From NCBI RefSeq assembly GCF_023734115.1, contig NZ_AP025737.1, positions 2,170,001-2,234,000 of the forward strand: DNA of 64,000 bases, given 5' to 3'. The DNA comes from Herbiconiux sp. L3-i23. GTDB taxonomy: Bacteria > Actinomycetota > Actinomycetes > Actinomycetales > Microbacteriaceae. The notes under the pieces were generated by a model. That model had not been told where the DNA came from, did not search any database, and was given only the letters and a program-made list of their open reading frames with translations. The translations under genes and the position numbers were made by a program. Below, in pieces: positions 52,413 to 60,349 of the stretch (position 1 is its first letter; every line of letters begins with the position of its first letter).

Positions 52413-52494
52413 TCGACGAACGCTATACCTCCGCTGAGAACGAAGCCTGCGCCTCGGCTGAGACGTTCGGGGCCGTGGAGTCCGGACGCGTCGG

Positions 52495-53391
52495 TCACTC
52501 GTCGAGGCCGAGCTGATCGCGCCACGGCAGGTCGGCGCCGGTGCGGGACACGGTGATGGCGGCGGCGCGGCCGGCGCGCGCACCGATGCGCGTCAGCAGC
52601 GGCACCGTCAGCTCGTCGGTACGGGTCTGCAGCAGCGAGTCGACGATCGACGCCATGTACGAGTCGCCCGCCCCGATGGTGTCGGCGACCGTGGTGGCCG
52701 CGCCCGGCACTCGCGCGCTGATACCCCGGGCGACGAGCAGCGACCCGTGCTCACCGAGGGTCGCGATGGCGAGTCGGGGGCCGAGTCCGAGCACCCGTTG
52801 CAGCACGTCGGCGACGTCGATCCCCGGGTAGAGCCAGGCGGCGTCCTCGTCGCTCAGCTTCACGACGGTCGCGAGCGACGCGGTGTCCTCGAACACCGTC
52901 CGGGCGGACTCGACCGCGCCGAGCAGAGCCGGACGGACGTTGGCGTCGAAGGTGATCTCCCGGGCGTCGGCGGCGCGGAGGATCTCGCGGACCGACGAGG
53001 CGCCCGGCTCGAGGAAGGCGGCGATGGATCCGACGTGCAGCACCGCCGCGTCGGGCAGGCCGCCGACCGGGATGTCCCAGTCGATCTCGAACGAGTAGGT
53101 CGCGTGACCCCCGGGTCCGATCGTCGCCGTGGCCGTCGAGGTCGGCGACGAGGTGAACGACTGGGGAAGCACGACCACGCCCGACTGTTCGAGTCGACCG
53201 GCGATCATGTCGCCGCGCGGATCGCGGCCGATCCGAGTGAGAAGGGCGACCCTCGCACCGAGGCGGCCGAGGCCGAGGGCCACGTTGGCGGGACTGCCGC
53301 CGGCGCGTTCGGTCACTTCGTCGCCGGTGTCCACGAGATCGACGAGCGCTTCGCCGATCACGAGGACATCGAACCCGCTGTGCTGCGCCAT
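52495..53391 (-). CDS. PfkB-family carbohydrate kinase (fructokinase-like)
   Basis: 298 residues from ATG 53391, preceded by GGGGCGGAG. The PfkB signature 1 is in AGGSPANVALGLGRLGARVALLTRIGRDPRG, and signature 2 with the catalytic Asp is VADTIGAGDSYMASIVDSLL. FDANVRPALLG and VVKLSDEDAAWLYPG are typical of fructokinase/2-keto-3-deoxygluconate kinase relatives. Phosphorylates a sugar with ATP; the sugar is unknown. No transporter or regulator for a specific sugar adjoins it; a ROK kinase gene lies 1 kb upstream on the other strand. Confidence 0.88.
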   Translation of the reverse strand: MAQHSGFDVLVIGEALVDLVDTGDEVTERAGGSPANVALGLGRLGARVALLTRIGRDPRGDMIAGRLEQSGVVVLPQSFTSSPTSTATATIGPGGHATYSFEIDWDIPVGGLPDAAVLHVGSIAAFLEPGASSVREILRAADAREITFDANVRPALLGAVESARTVFEDTASLATVVKLSDEDAAWLYPGIDVADVLQRVLGLGPRLAIATLGEHGSLLVARGISARVPGAATTVADTIGAGDSYMASIVDSLLQTRTDELTVPLLTRIGARAGRAAAITVSRTGADLPWRDQLGLDE

Positions 53392-53462
53392 CTCCGCCCC
53401 GTCCTCGGGTCGCGTCGGCCCGCGCTTCGACGATAACCCCGGCAGCGCGTGACGGCGATGGG

Positions 53463-54146
53463 TCAGGCGAGTGTGGGGCCTCGACCCTGCCCCGGGTCGT
53501 CGACGCGTGCGGGGATCTCGAGGCCCGCTGAGAGTTCGGACATCAGCGACTCGATCTGCGGCGTGACCACCGAGTCGATCGCCTCGGCGATGCGCGGCCG
53601 ATGCCCGACCAGGGCCAGGCAGGCCGCCCGGCCCACGCCGACCGCCCGCTCGTCGGAGAGCGCTATCTCGCGCCGCAACTGCTGTTTGGCCGCCTCGTCG
53701 TAGCTGCGGGTCGCGGCAGGAGGCGCGGGTTCCGCCGCATCCTCGGCGAGACCGGCGAGGGTGAAGAGGTAGGGCTCGCCCGGCACCGGTTCCGGGTCGA
53801 CGCCCAATCCCTCGAACTCGGGTCCGAGGCCCTCCTCCGGCCGGTAGGGGCGGGCGGCGCGTCTCTCGGCTTCGCTGCGGTCGAGTTCGGCATGCAGCAG
53901 GGGCAGCTCGGTGGCGGTGAACGAGGCGACGTCGTCGTCGATCAGGGAATGGATGCGGCTCACGAGCGCGTGCTGCACCTGGTGCGGAGCTTCGCGCAGT
54001 CCTGCCGCGTCGATCACCGGCGAGCCGACGCAGCGCCGGCAGACCCGCGGACGCGTCCGCGCGAGGCTCGGGCTCCACCGCGGCAGCCACGCGAGCCAGG
54101 CATCGACGGCGGCGTCCACGCGCGCGTCGACGTCCGGATCGGGCAT
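53463..54146 (-). CDS. Conserved hypothetical protein with CxxC motif
   Basis: 227 residues; not recognised. The first ~30 residues are aromatic and Arg-rich (VDAWLAWLPRWSPSLARTRPR), followed by VCRRCVGSP, a possible zinc or redox CxxC, then a mostly helical, highly charged protein with an acidic Pro-rich middle (EGLGVDPEPVPGEPYLFTLAGLAEDA) and AALSDERAVGVGRAACLALVG-like helix near the end. No signal peptide or membrane helix. A -10 box TACCGT lies 6 nt upstream of the ATG, so it is a well-formed gene. It is divergent from the ROK kinase. Confidence 0.75.
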   Translation of the reverse strand: MPDPDVDARVDAAVDAWLAWLPRWSPSLARTRPRVCRRCVGSPVIDAAGLREAPHQVQHALVSRIHSLIDDDVASFTATELPLLHAELDRSEAERRAARPYRPEEGLGPEFEGLGVDPEPVPGEPYLFTLAGLAEDAAEPAPPAATRSYDEAAKQQLRREIALSDERAVGVGRAACLALVGHRPRIAEAIDSVVTPQIESLMSELSAGLEIPARVDDPGQGRGPTLA

Positions 54147-54237
54147 GGGTCAACGGTACAGAGGTTGCGCCGCCTCGCGCCCGTCCCTGTGCGGGGGTCG
54201 GTTTGCGAGGGCTGAGCACGCCCGCGACGATGGAGGC

Positions 54238-55203
54238 ATGGATCGCTCAGCCGACGCGGCACGGATCGCGGTCGACATCGGCGGAACCACCATCAAGCTG
54301 ATGGCGTTCGACGGCACCGGCACGGTGATCGACCGTCGGATCGTCGCGACGCGCATCGGACGGGAGCCGGTGCTGACCGGCCTCTCTCGCACGCTGGCGG
54401 ACGTCCGCGAACGAACCGAGGCTGCGGGCCGCGCGCTCGACGGCGTCGGTATCGGCTCCCCCGGCATCGTGCATCCGTCCGATGGCGTCGTGGCCTTCGC
54501 AGCCAACCTCGACTGGCGCGACCTGCCGCTCGCGAGGCTCATCGAGGATCAGCTCGACGTCCCCGTTCGGGTCGAGAACGACGGGCGCGCCGGGGCCCTC
54601 GCCGAGCGGGCGCTCGCCGATCCCGGCGACGCGGGCTCCCTCGCCTTCGTCCCGATCGGCACGGGTGTCTCAGCGGCCTTCTTCTCCCACGGTGCGCTGC
54701 ACGGCGGGACCACCGGGGCCGCCGGAGAGCTCGGCCACATCCGCGCGGTCCGCGACGGCGAGGCGTGCCCGTGCGGCGGCCGCGGCTGCGTCGAGGTCTA
54801 CGCCTCGGCGTCGGGCATCGCCCGACGGTACGAGCGGTCGACCGGGACGCCCGCGACCTCCGCCGAGGTCATCGCGGCGGTCGGCGACGACGAGAGCGCG
54901 CAGCGCGTGTGGCGGGACGCGATCTCGGCACTCGCCATCGGCGTGGCCGCGCTCATCTCGATCACCGACCCGACCCGCGTCGTGATCGGCGGAGGACTGT
55001 CCCTGGCAGGCGACCGCCTGATCGCTCCTCTGCGCGAGGCCGTCGCCGAGGAGCTGCCATGGCGCTCCGTGCCGGTCATCGTCTCGTCAACGCTCGGCAG
55101 CTCATCGGGCCTCGTCGGAGCGGCGCTGCTCGATGCGGCATCCGACGCCGAAGCGCGGGAACGAGCCGACCGCCTCGGCGCTGCGCTCAGGATGGCGGAC
55201 TGA
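54238..55203 (+). CDS. ROK-family glucokinase / sugar kinase
   Basis: 321 residues. N-terminal phosphate loop VDIGGTTIKLMAFDG, the catalytic VENDGRAGALAE, the GELGH loop (TGAAGELGHIRAV) and the ROK zinc motif CPCGGRGCVEVYAS are all intact, so this is a kinase rather than a ROK repressor (no N-terminal HTH). VVIGGGLSLAGDRLIAPLREAV is the second nucleotide site. Likely phosphorylates glucose or an N-acyl-hexosamine. ATG 54238 follows GGAGG at very short spacing (about 1-2 nt), which may lower initiation. Confidence 0.9.
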   Translation: MDRSADAARIAVDIGGTTIKLMAFDGTGTVIDRRIVATRIGREPVLTGLSRTLADVRERTEAAGRALDGVGIGSPGIVHPSDGVVAFAANLDWRDLPLARLIEDQLDVPVRVENDGRAGALAERALADPGDAGSLAFVPIGTGVSAAFFSHGALHGGTTGAAGELGHIRAVRDGEACPCGGRGCVEVYASASGIARRYERSTGTPATSAEVIAAVGDDESAQRVWRDAISALAIGVAALISITDPTRVVIGGGLSLAGDRLIAPLREAVAEELPWRSVPVIVSSTLGSSSGLVGAALLDAASDAEARERADRLGAALRMAD

Positions 55204-55259
55204 ATCCCGATGGGAATGCCCGCCTGCGATCCGCCGTTTCCTCCACGGAGGGAGGGCCC

Positions 55260-55535
55260 GTGTCGGAGCTGAGTGTGACGTTGTACTCGTCGAGTTTCTG
55301 CGGCGCCTGCGCGGCGACGAGGCGCACGCTCGGTCGCGTCGAGGCTCTGCTCGACGACCGGGTGCGGTGGCGCGAGGTCAACGTCGCCGACGCGCCCGAC
55401 GAGAGCGAAGACCGCGCGATCACCACGACCCCCACCGTCGTCATCACCGATCGCACCGGCGCCGAGGTGATGCGCGCTTCGGGCGTGCCCACCGCGAACC
55501 AGGTGCTCGCCGCCATCGGGAACGCACTCGCCTGA
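55260..55535 (+). CDS. Glutaredoxin/mycoredoxin-like small thiol protein
   Basis: 91 residues. Thioredoxin fold: VTLYSSSFCGACAATRRTL with a CGAC active-site pair near residues 14-17, a TTTPTVVITD strand with the cis-Pro (TPTV), and RASGVPTANQVLAAI. The CGAC pair and the size suggest a glutaredoxin/NrdH-like disulfide reductase; mycoredoxin proper usually has CxYC, so the partner thiol is uncertain. GTG 55260 has a very strong GGAGGGAGGG site. Follows the ROK kinase by 56 nt. Confidence 0.85.
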   Translation: MSELSVTLYSSSFCGACAATRRTLGRVEALLDDRVRWREVNVADAPDESEDRAITTTPTVVITDRTGAEVMRASGVPTANQVLAAIGNALA

Positions 55536-55559
55536 TCCGCGACCGGCGCGCCCACGAGA

Positions 55560-56216
55560 ATGGCTGTCGTGCCGATCACACTCACCGCCCGCGCTCTGCT
55601 CTTCGACATGGACGGCACGCTCGTCGACTCGACGGTCGCCGTGGAACGCATCTGGAGCCTCTTCGCCGACCGCTTCGGTCTCGACCGCCGCGAGCTCCTC
55701 GACGCCGTGCACGGGGTGCGCATGATCGACAGCGTGCGGCGCTTCGTTCCCGTGGGCACCGATGCGGATGCCGTGTCGGCGGAGCTCGCCGCACGCGAAC
55801 TCGAAGACTTCGACGGCGTGGTGGCGGTGTCAGGAGCGGCAGAGTTCCTCGCCGCACTGCCCTCGGACCGCATCGCAGTGGTGACGAGCGCGTCGGCGGA
55901 ACTCGCGTCGATCCGTCTCGGGGCCGCGGGCATCGCGCAACCCGAGGTCTTCGTGACGGCCGACACCGTCGAGCGCGGCAAGCCGGACCCCGAGCCCTTC
56001 CTCGCCGCTGCTGCCGCGCTGGGAGTCGATCCCCGGGACTGCCTCGTGTTCGAAGACGCCGAAGCGGGCATCACCGCAGGTCTCGCCGCGGGCGCCCGGG
56101 TCGTCGTGGTCGGACCTCACGAGAGCGAGACGACGCGCGGACTTCCGCGGATCGTCGATTACCGCGATGCTGCGGCGGGCGTGATCGATGGAGTCATCTC
56201 CCTCACCTTCCCGTGA
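55560..56216 (+). CDS. HAD-family phosphatase (sugar-phosphatase/beta-PGM subgroup)
   Basis: 218 residues. HAD motif I LLFDMDGTLVDST, motif II VVTSAS, motif III Lys in ERGKPDPEPFLAAAAALG and motif IV CLVFEDAEAGITAG. The helical cap of about 75 residues sits between motifs I and II (subclass I). Similar to hexose-phosphate/glycerol-phosphatases; substrate unknown. ATG 55560, 24 nt after the glutaredoxin-like gene; an internal GTG at 55569 is an alternative. Probably part of the ROK-thiol-HAD transcript. Confidence 0.87.
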   Translation: MAVVPITLTARALLFDMDGTLVDSTVAVERIWSLFADRFGLDRRELLDAVHGVRMIDSVRRFVPVGTDADAVSAELAARELEDFDGVVAVSGAAEFLAALPSDRIAVVTSASAELASIRLGAAGIAQPEVFVTADTVERGKPDPEPFLAAAAALGVDPRDCLVFEDAEAGITAGLAAGARVVVVGPHESETTRGLPRIVDYRDAAAGVIDGVISLTFP

Positions 56217-56233
56217 TCGAGCACCAAGCGACT

Positions 56234-56263
56234 GGTAGCGCTGCTACCGGTAGTGCTACTATC
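56234..56263. promoter_or_regulatory. Tandem 15-bp dyads overlapping the merR-type promoter
   Basis: Two adjacent dyads with 15-bp spacing: GGTAGCGCTGCTACC (56234-56248, perfect arms) and GGTAGTGCTACTATC (56249-56263, one mismatch). The second contains the -10 box TACTAT (56257-56262), 6 nt before the ATG at 56269. Binding there would block or reshape the promoter, so autoregulation by the adjacent MerR-type regulator is likely. Confidence 0.75.
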
Positions 56264-56268
56264 GGTGC

Positions 56269-56961
56269 ATGCGCATCACCGAACTGTCCGCCGCGAGCGG
56301 CGTCGCCGCTCCGACGATCAAGTACTACGTTCGCGAAGGACTGCTCCACGACGGCGAGCGGCTGAGCGGCAACCGCACCGATTACGACGAGAGTCACGTG
56401 CGCAGGGTGCGGCTCATCCGAGCGCTCCTCGAGACGGGTGGCCTTTCGGTCGCGGCGACGAAATCGGTGATCGCCGAGTTGGACTCGCGCAGTCCGCTCG
56501 CGAACACCTTCGAGGTCGCGCAGCACGCGTTGAGCCGATCGGCGACCGGCACCGCGACACCGAGCGAAGACGCGACGGATCGCATCCGCGCGGTGACCGC
56601 GTCACTCGGATGGCGCACGAGCGAGTCGAACCCCGGCACCGACCTCGCCGCGCGGGTGCTCGACGGCTTCGCCGCGATCGACTTCGTGCCGAGCGAGTCC
56701 TACCTGCGCGCCTATGCCGATGCGGGCGCGCTCGCCGCGCGCGCCGACCTCGAGGCGCTCACGACGAGGACCGACCCCGACGCGATCGCCGAGCTGATGG
56801 TGGTCGGCACCGTGCTCGGCGACGCGCTGGCGGCAGGACTTCGACGCCTCGCCCAGGAAGACGCGACCGCCGATCTCTTCCCGGCCCGCCCTGCCGACGC
56901 CGCGTCGACACGCCAGGACCAGAACCAGACCAACCAGCAGAACCAGAAGGAGAAGTCATGA
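56269..56961 (+). CDS. MerR-family transcriptional regulator
   Basis: 230 residues. Winged HTH at 1-70: MRITELSAASGVAAPTIKYYVREGLL, then GNRTDYDESHVRRVRLIRALL, typical MerR. The C-terminal part (about 80-215) is all-helical, with no metal-binding Cys, and so is perhaps a ligand-binding domain. It ends in an unusual Gln/Asn-rich tail (RQDQNQTNQQNQKEKS). ATG 56269 is leaderless relative to TACTAT. The tandem dyads lie in its promoter, and its stop overlaps the next start (ATGA), so it probably controls itself and the epimerase-type gene. Confidence 0.9.
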   Translation: MRITELSAASGVAAPTIKYYVREGLLHDGERLSGNRTDYDESHVRRVRLIRALLETGGLSVAATKSVIAELDSRSPLANTFEVAQHALSRSATGTATPSEDATDRIRAVTASLGWRTSESNPGTDLAARVLDGFAAIDFVPSESYLRAYADAGALAARADLEALTTRTDPDAIAELMVVGTVLGDALAAGLRRLAQEDATADLFPARPADAASTRQDQNQTNQQNQKEKS

Positions 56962-57902
56962 CCACCAATCCGAAGCACGTCGTGCTCGGCGGCACCGGAG
57001 TCATCGGTCGCGAGACGGTGTCAACCCTCGTCGCCGCAGGGCTCGACACCGTGTCCGTCGCGCGCAACGCCGGCCGCGCCGACGGCGCCGAGCATCGGTC
57101 GGCGGATCTGCTCGACGCCGACGCGACCCGTCGCGCGGTCGACGGAGCCGGCACCGTCTACCTGACCGCCGGACTCCCCTACAGTGCACGTACCTGGGAG
57201 CGCGAGTGGCCTCGGGTGCTCGCGAACGTCATCGACGCCAGTCGCCGCGCCGGCGCCCACCTCGTCTACTTCGACAACGTGTACGCCTACGGGCCGACAT
57301 CCGGCCCGATGGTCGAGTCGACTCCCCTGCACCCCACGAGCCGCAAGGGACGGCTGCGCGCGCGCCTCCTCGAAACCCTCGCCGATGCGTCGGCCGACGG
57401 CTCGCTCGTCGTCACCATCGCCCGCAGCGCCGACTTCTACGGCCCCGGCGCGTCGACCAGCGTGTTCAACGGCTACGTCGCCGATCGAGTGGCCGCCGGC
57501 AAGGACCCGATCTGGCTGCTCGACGCGAGCATGCCCCACTCGATGACCTACACGCCCGATGCCGCGCGTGCGCTCGTCACCATCGGCACCGATCCGCGCG
57601 CCGCGGGACGTACCTGGCATGTACCGACGGCCGACCCGCTGACCGGGGCCGACTACATGGAGCTCGCGACCGACGGGCGCTCCCGGGGCGGCACGATGTC
57701 GCTCGCGACGCTCAGAATGGGGTCGCTCTTCGTCGGCGCCGCGCGCGAATCGCTCGAGCTCGCCTATCAGCAGCGCGGCCCGTACGTGTTCGACTCGAGC
57801 GCGTTCGAGTCCGCGTTCGGTGTCGCGCCGACACCGTACGACGAAGGCATCGCGGCGACGATCGCCTCCGCCCGCGGCGAGTCGACGGTGGCGACGCGCT
57901 GA
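56958..57902 (+). CDS. NAD-dependent epimerase/dehydratase-like protein (extended SDR)
   Basis: 314 residues. Rossmann start HVVLGGTGVIGRETVSTL; NVYAYGPTSGPMVESTPLHPTS resembles the extended-SDR substrate loop. The catalytic YxxxK is not evident: after VYFDNVYAYGP there is SRKGRLRARLLE, so classical epimerase chemistry is doubtful, and it may be a sensor-like or atypical reductase. Co-transcribed with the MerR regulator, whose tail end supplies an AGAAGGAGAAG ribosome-binding site. Convergent with the flavin reductase. Confidence 0.8.
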   Translation: MTTNPKHVVLGGTGVIGRETVSTLVAAGLDTVSVARNAGRADGAEHRSADLLDADATRRAVDGAGTVYLTAGLPYSARTWEREWPRVLANVIDASRRAGAHLVYFDNVYAYGPTSGPMVESTPLHPTSRKGRLRARLLETLADASADGSLVVTIARSADFYGPGASTSVFNGYVADRVAAGKDPIWLLDASMPHSMTYTPDAARALVTIGTDPRAAGRTWHVPTADPLTGADYMELATDGRSRGGTMSLATLRMGSLFVGAARESLELAYQQRGPYVFDSSAFESAFGVAPTPYDEGIAATIASARGESTVATR

Positions 57903-57922
57903 CCCCCCCCGGCCCGCCGCCC

Positions 57923-58528
57923 TCAGCCGTCGAGGCGGGAGTGCTCGCCGAGCTGGTGCCAGGTGCGGTTGTGGTAGACCAGCGGGTTCGCGAGCGACGC
58001 GCCCTGCGACACCGAGGACTCGAGCGCATGCACGGCGACGACGGTCGACCCGCCGGCTTCCATCCGATCGATGACGGCTCCGCGGATCCACACCGAAGCA
58101 CCGGTCAGATAGGGCTCGCCCGTCGGCAGCCGGTCCCACGAGGACGCGTCGGCGAACCGGTCGACGCCGCTCGTCGCGAAGAGCTTGGCGGCGTCGACCT
58201 GATCGGAGGCGAGCAGGTGCACCACGAGCGTGGACGCGCGGCGGATCGTCGGTGCGCTGGACGAGGTCGACGAAAGCGAGAAGACGAGCAGCGGCGGTTC
58301 GGCGCTGACCGAGAACACCGAGGTCGCGGTGAGACCGACGGGGCCGTCGCCGGCGTCCGCGGTGATGACCGCGACGCCGGCCGGGTGGTTGCGGAAGGCC
58401 AGCTTGAACTCGTCGGGAGTGAGCCCTGGGAAGCCGTGGCGGGCGGCCTCGTCGTTCGAGCCGCGCGAGTCCGCGGCCTCGCGCTCCGCGCGGATGCTCG
58501 CCGCCGCCGTCGATTCGATTCCGGTCAT
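57923..58528 (-). CDS. Flavin reductase-like domain protein
   Basis: 201 residues from ATG 58528 with GGAGGGGATC before it. The FMN-binding split barrel of the flavin-reductase/styrene-monooxygenase small-subunit type: FKLAFRNHPAGVAVITADAG, GLTATSVFSVSAEPPLLVFSL and NPLVYHNRTWHQLGEH at the C-terminal end. Supplies reduced FMN/FAD to a monooxygenase or reduces flavins directly; no monooxygenase is adjacent. An ATG 18 nt further upstream is less well placed. Divergent from the DHFR-family gene. Confidence 0.88.
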   Translation of the reverse strand: MTGIESTAAASIRAEREAADSRGSNDEAARHGFPGLTPDEFKLAFRNHPAGVAVITADAGDGPVGLTATSVFSVSAEPPLLVFSLSSTSSSAPTIRRASTLVVHLLASDQVDAAKLFATSGVDRFADASSWDRLPTGEPYLTGASVWIRGAVIDRMEAGGSTVVAVHALESSVSQGASLANPLVYHNRTWHQLGEHSRLDG

Positions 58529-58645
58529 CGTGATCCCCTCCGCCATCGACCTTCGTCGCTGGGGCGGTGATCTGCAAATCGGGTGTCGAACTGTGACGGC
58601 CGATCGCATCTGGCGCGGTCGATGCCGCGGTCGTACCCTGCTGGC

Positions 58646-59245
58646 ATGCGGAGCATCGTCGCCCTCACCTTCGTCAGTCTCGACGGGGTCATGCAGGCGC
58701 CCGGCGGCAAAGGGGAAGATTCTTCGGGCGGCTTCGATCTCGAAGGGTGGACGGTGCCGTACTTCGACGAGACGGCCGCGCAGCTGATGGCCCGGCAGAT
58801 GACGCCGCCGCTCGATCTGCTCCTCGGCCGCCGGACTTACGACATCTTCGCCGGCTACTGGCCGCAGCATGAGGAGCTCGGCGGCGGCCCGCTCAACGCG
58901 GCCACCAAGTACGTCGCGACTCATCGCGACCTCGACGTGGACTGGCCGACGACGATCCGCCTACGAGACGACGTCGTCGGTCACCTGCGCGAACTGAAGG
59001 TCGGCGACGGCCCGACTCTGCAGGTGCACGGCAGCAGCGACTTCCTGCAGACCCTGTTCGCGAACGACCTCGTCGACGAGCTGTGGCTGAAGATCTTCCC
59101 CGTCACCCTCGGACGCGGCAAGCGTCTCTTCCGCGACGGCGTCATCCCCGCACGGTTCGAGCTCACCGAATCAACCGTGACGCCGGGCGGTGTGATCTTC
59201 GCCTCGTACCGCCGATCGGGCGACGTTGCGACGGGCGAATTCTGA
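58646..59245 (+). CDS. Dihydrofolate-reductase-family protein (RibD C-terminal domain-like)
   Basis: 199 residues. Begins RSIVALTFVSLDGVMQAPGG, followed by LLLGRRTYDIFAGYWP, KYVATH and LQVHGSSDFLQTLFANDLVDELWLKIFPVTLGRGKRLF, the characteristic blocks of the DfrA/RibD_C family. These are NADPH-dependent reductases of unknown substrate, distinct from true FolA. TACCCT (58634-58639) lies 6 nt before the ATG: leaderless. Followed by the direct repeats before the tmRNA 3' end. Confidence 0.88.
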   Translation: MRSIVALTFVSLDGVMQAPGGKGEDSSGGFDLEGWTVPYFDETAAQLMARQMTPPLDLLLGRRTYDIFAGYWPQHEELGGGPLNAATKYVATHRDLDVDWPTTIRLRDDVVGHLRELKVGDGPTLQVHGSSDFLQTLFANDLVDELWLKIFPVTLGRGKRLFRDGVIPARFELTESTVTPGGVIFASYRRSGDVATGEF

Positions 59246-59276
59246 CGCCGCGAGCCGCGACGGCGCTGGGTGACAG

Positions 59277-59395
59277 CTCCAGCAGCGCGATGGTGACCGA
59301 ATGTGGAGATGGGGGGAATCGCGCGGAAAGCAGAGTCCCGTCCCTGGCGAAACTCCATCAGCGCGATGGTGACCGGAAGTGGAGATGGGGGGAAT
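59277..59395. repeat. Duplicated tmRNA 3'-end sequence (att-like direct repeats)
   Basis: 43-bp copies at 59277-59319 and 59353-59395, 40 of 43 positions identical, 76 bp apart. Each includes TGGAGATGGGGGGAAT, which in the second copy is the 3' acceptor end of ssrA, plus CAGCGCGATGGTGACCG downstream of it. A third, inverted and shorter copy (CTCCACAGCGCGATGGTGG on the minus strand) lies at 59791-59813 beyond the ssrA 5' end. Such duplication of a tmRNA 3' end is the usual scar of integrase-mediated insertion. Confidence 0.65.
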
Positions 59396-59748
59396 TGAAC
59401 CCCCGTCCATTGCTGTAATCCCGTGCCTTCTACGGGCGTAGCCTGCGGAAAGCGTTCTACTCGGCTCCGGAGTTTGTCGCAAGCACCTGCCCCGACGAGC
59501 CCAGCCTCAGGAAAAGTCCCGCGATGCCCTGAGACGCAGCATCGCGGCGAGCTCCCTAGATGACGCCAGACACCGGGGCGGAAGCGGACCCGGGCTGACG
59601 GACTTACAGCTCTAGCTCAGACGGCGAGAGCGAAGTCGGTGCGCTTGGAATTGGCACCTATGGTTTGCAGAGATCGTTTACGAGATAACCCTGCATCCTC
59701 GGCCCGCTTCTCACGGTCATTCAGGCAATGTCGAAACCGATCATCCCC
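59380..59748 (-). ncRNA. ssrA: Transfer-messenger RNA
   Basis: 369 nt. The 5' end GGGGATGATCGG pairs with the 3' end CATCTCCA to make the tRNA-like acceptor; the T-arm GGTTCAATTCC lies just before it. After the resume GCC the tag ORF (59655 down to 59617) encodes ANSKRTDFALAV and a TGA. The 3' CCA is not encoded (CTT follows), so it must be added. Works with SmpB, encoded at 62026-62502, to rescue stalled ribosomes and tag the peptides for degradation. Its 3' end is partly duplicated downstream. Confidence 0.96.
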
Positions 59749-59938
59749 GTACTGGCCTTCGCGACCGAACTCGTCGGTCTCGTTGCGAAGGGGCCACCAT
59801 CGCGCTGTGGAGTTGTCTTGTGCTCCGCATTCGTTGCACGAAGCGCAGCACCACAGACTACAACCGCACGGTCGCTGGGTCCATTCCCCCAGAGGGTGGT
59901 GCGGCGATCTCGCGGGATCACTCCGGCAGGATTACTGC

Positions 59939-60349
59939 ATGCAGACCTCGCCGTCCTCTCCCGCGCTCGACCTCCTCGGCACCGAGGACTACGTCTCGTT
60001 CACGACCTACCGCGCATCGGGTGCGCCGGTCGCGACCCCCGTGTGGATCGCACAGCTGGGCGACGCGTTGGTCTTCACCACCGACGGCGGGTCGGGCAAG
60101 GTGAAGCGGCTGCGGCGCGAAAGTCGCGTGGTGCTGACAGCATGCTCGCGCTCGGGTGAGATCGCGCCGGACGCGGTGCCCGTCGCGGCGCACGCCGTAG
60201 TCGTCGACGATCGCGAGGGCATCGCTGACACCATCCGAGCGATCACCGCGAAGTACGGCGCGGCAGCGGAGCGCATCTTCGGTTCCCTCGAAGCGGCCCT
60301 CGACTCCTCGCGCGTCGCCGTCCGCATCACTCGGGCGGTCGCCGAATGA
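59939..60349 (+). CDS. PPOX-class F420- or FMN-dependent oxidoreductase
   Basis: 136 residues, split beta-barrel. Opens with DLLGTEDYVSFTTYRASGAPVATPVWIAQLGDALVFTTD and GKVKRLRRESRVVLTAC, as in F420/FMN-dependent pyridoxamine-5'-phosphate-oxidase-like proteins of actinobacteria (Rv2074-like TIGR03666 type). Substrate unknown. ATG 59939 follows GGCAGGA. The 190 bp between ssrA and this start contain an inverted copy of the att-like sequence and nothing else I recognise. Its stop overlaps the next gene's start (ATGA). Confidence 0.85.
   Translation: MQTSPSSPALDLLGTEDYVSFTTYRASGAPVATPVWIAQLGDALVFTTDGGSGKVKRLRRESRVVLTACSRSGEIAPDAVPVAAHAVVVDDREGIADTIRAITAKYGAAAERIFGSLEAALDSSRVAVRITRAVAE

Noticed and set aside
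59246-59938. Active prophage or genomic island at ssrA
   Set aside because: Repeats exist, but there is no integrase, phage or conjugation gene, and flanking genes are ordinary metabolic ones.
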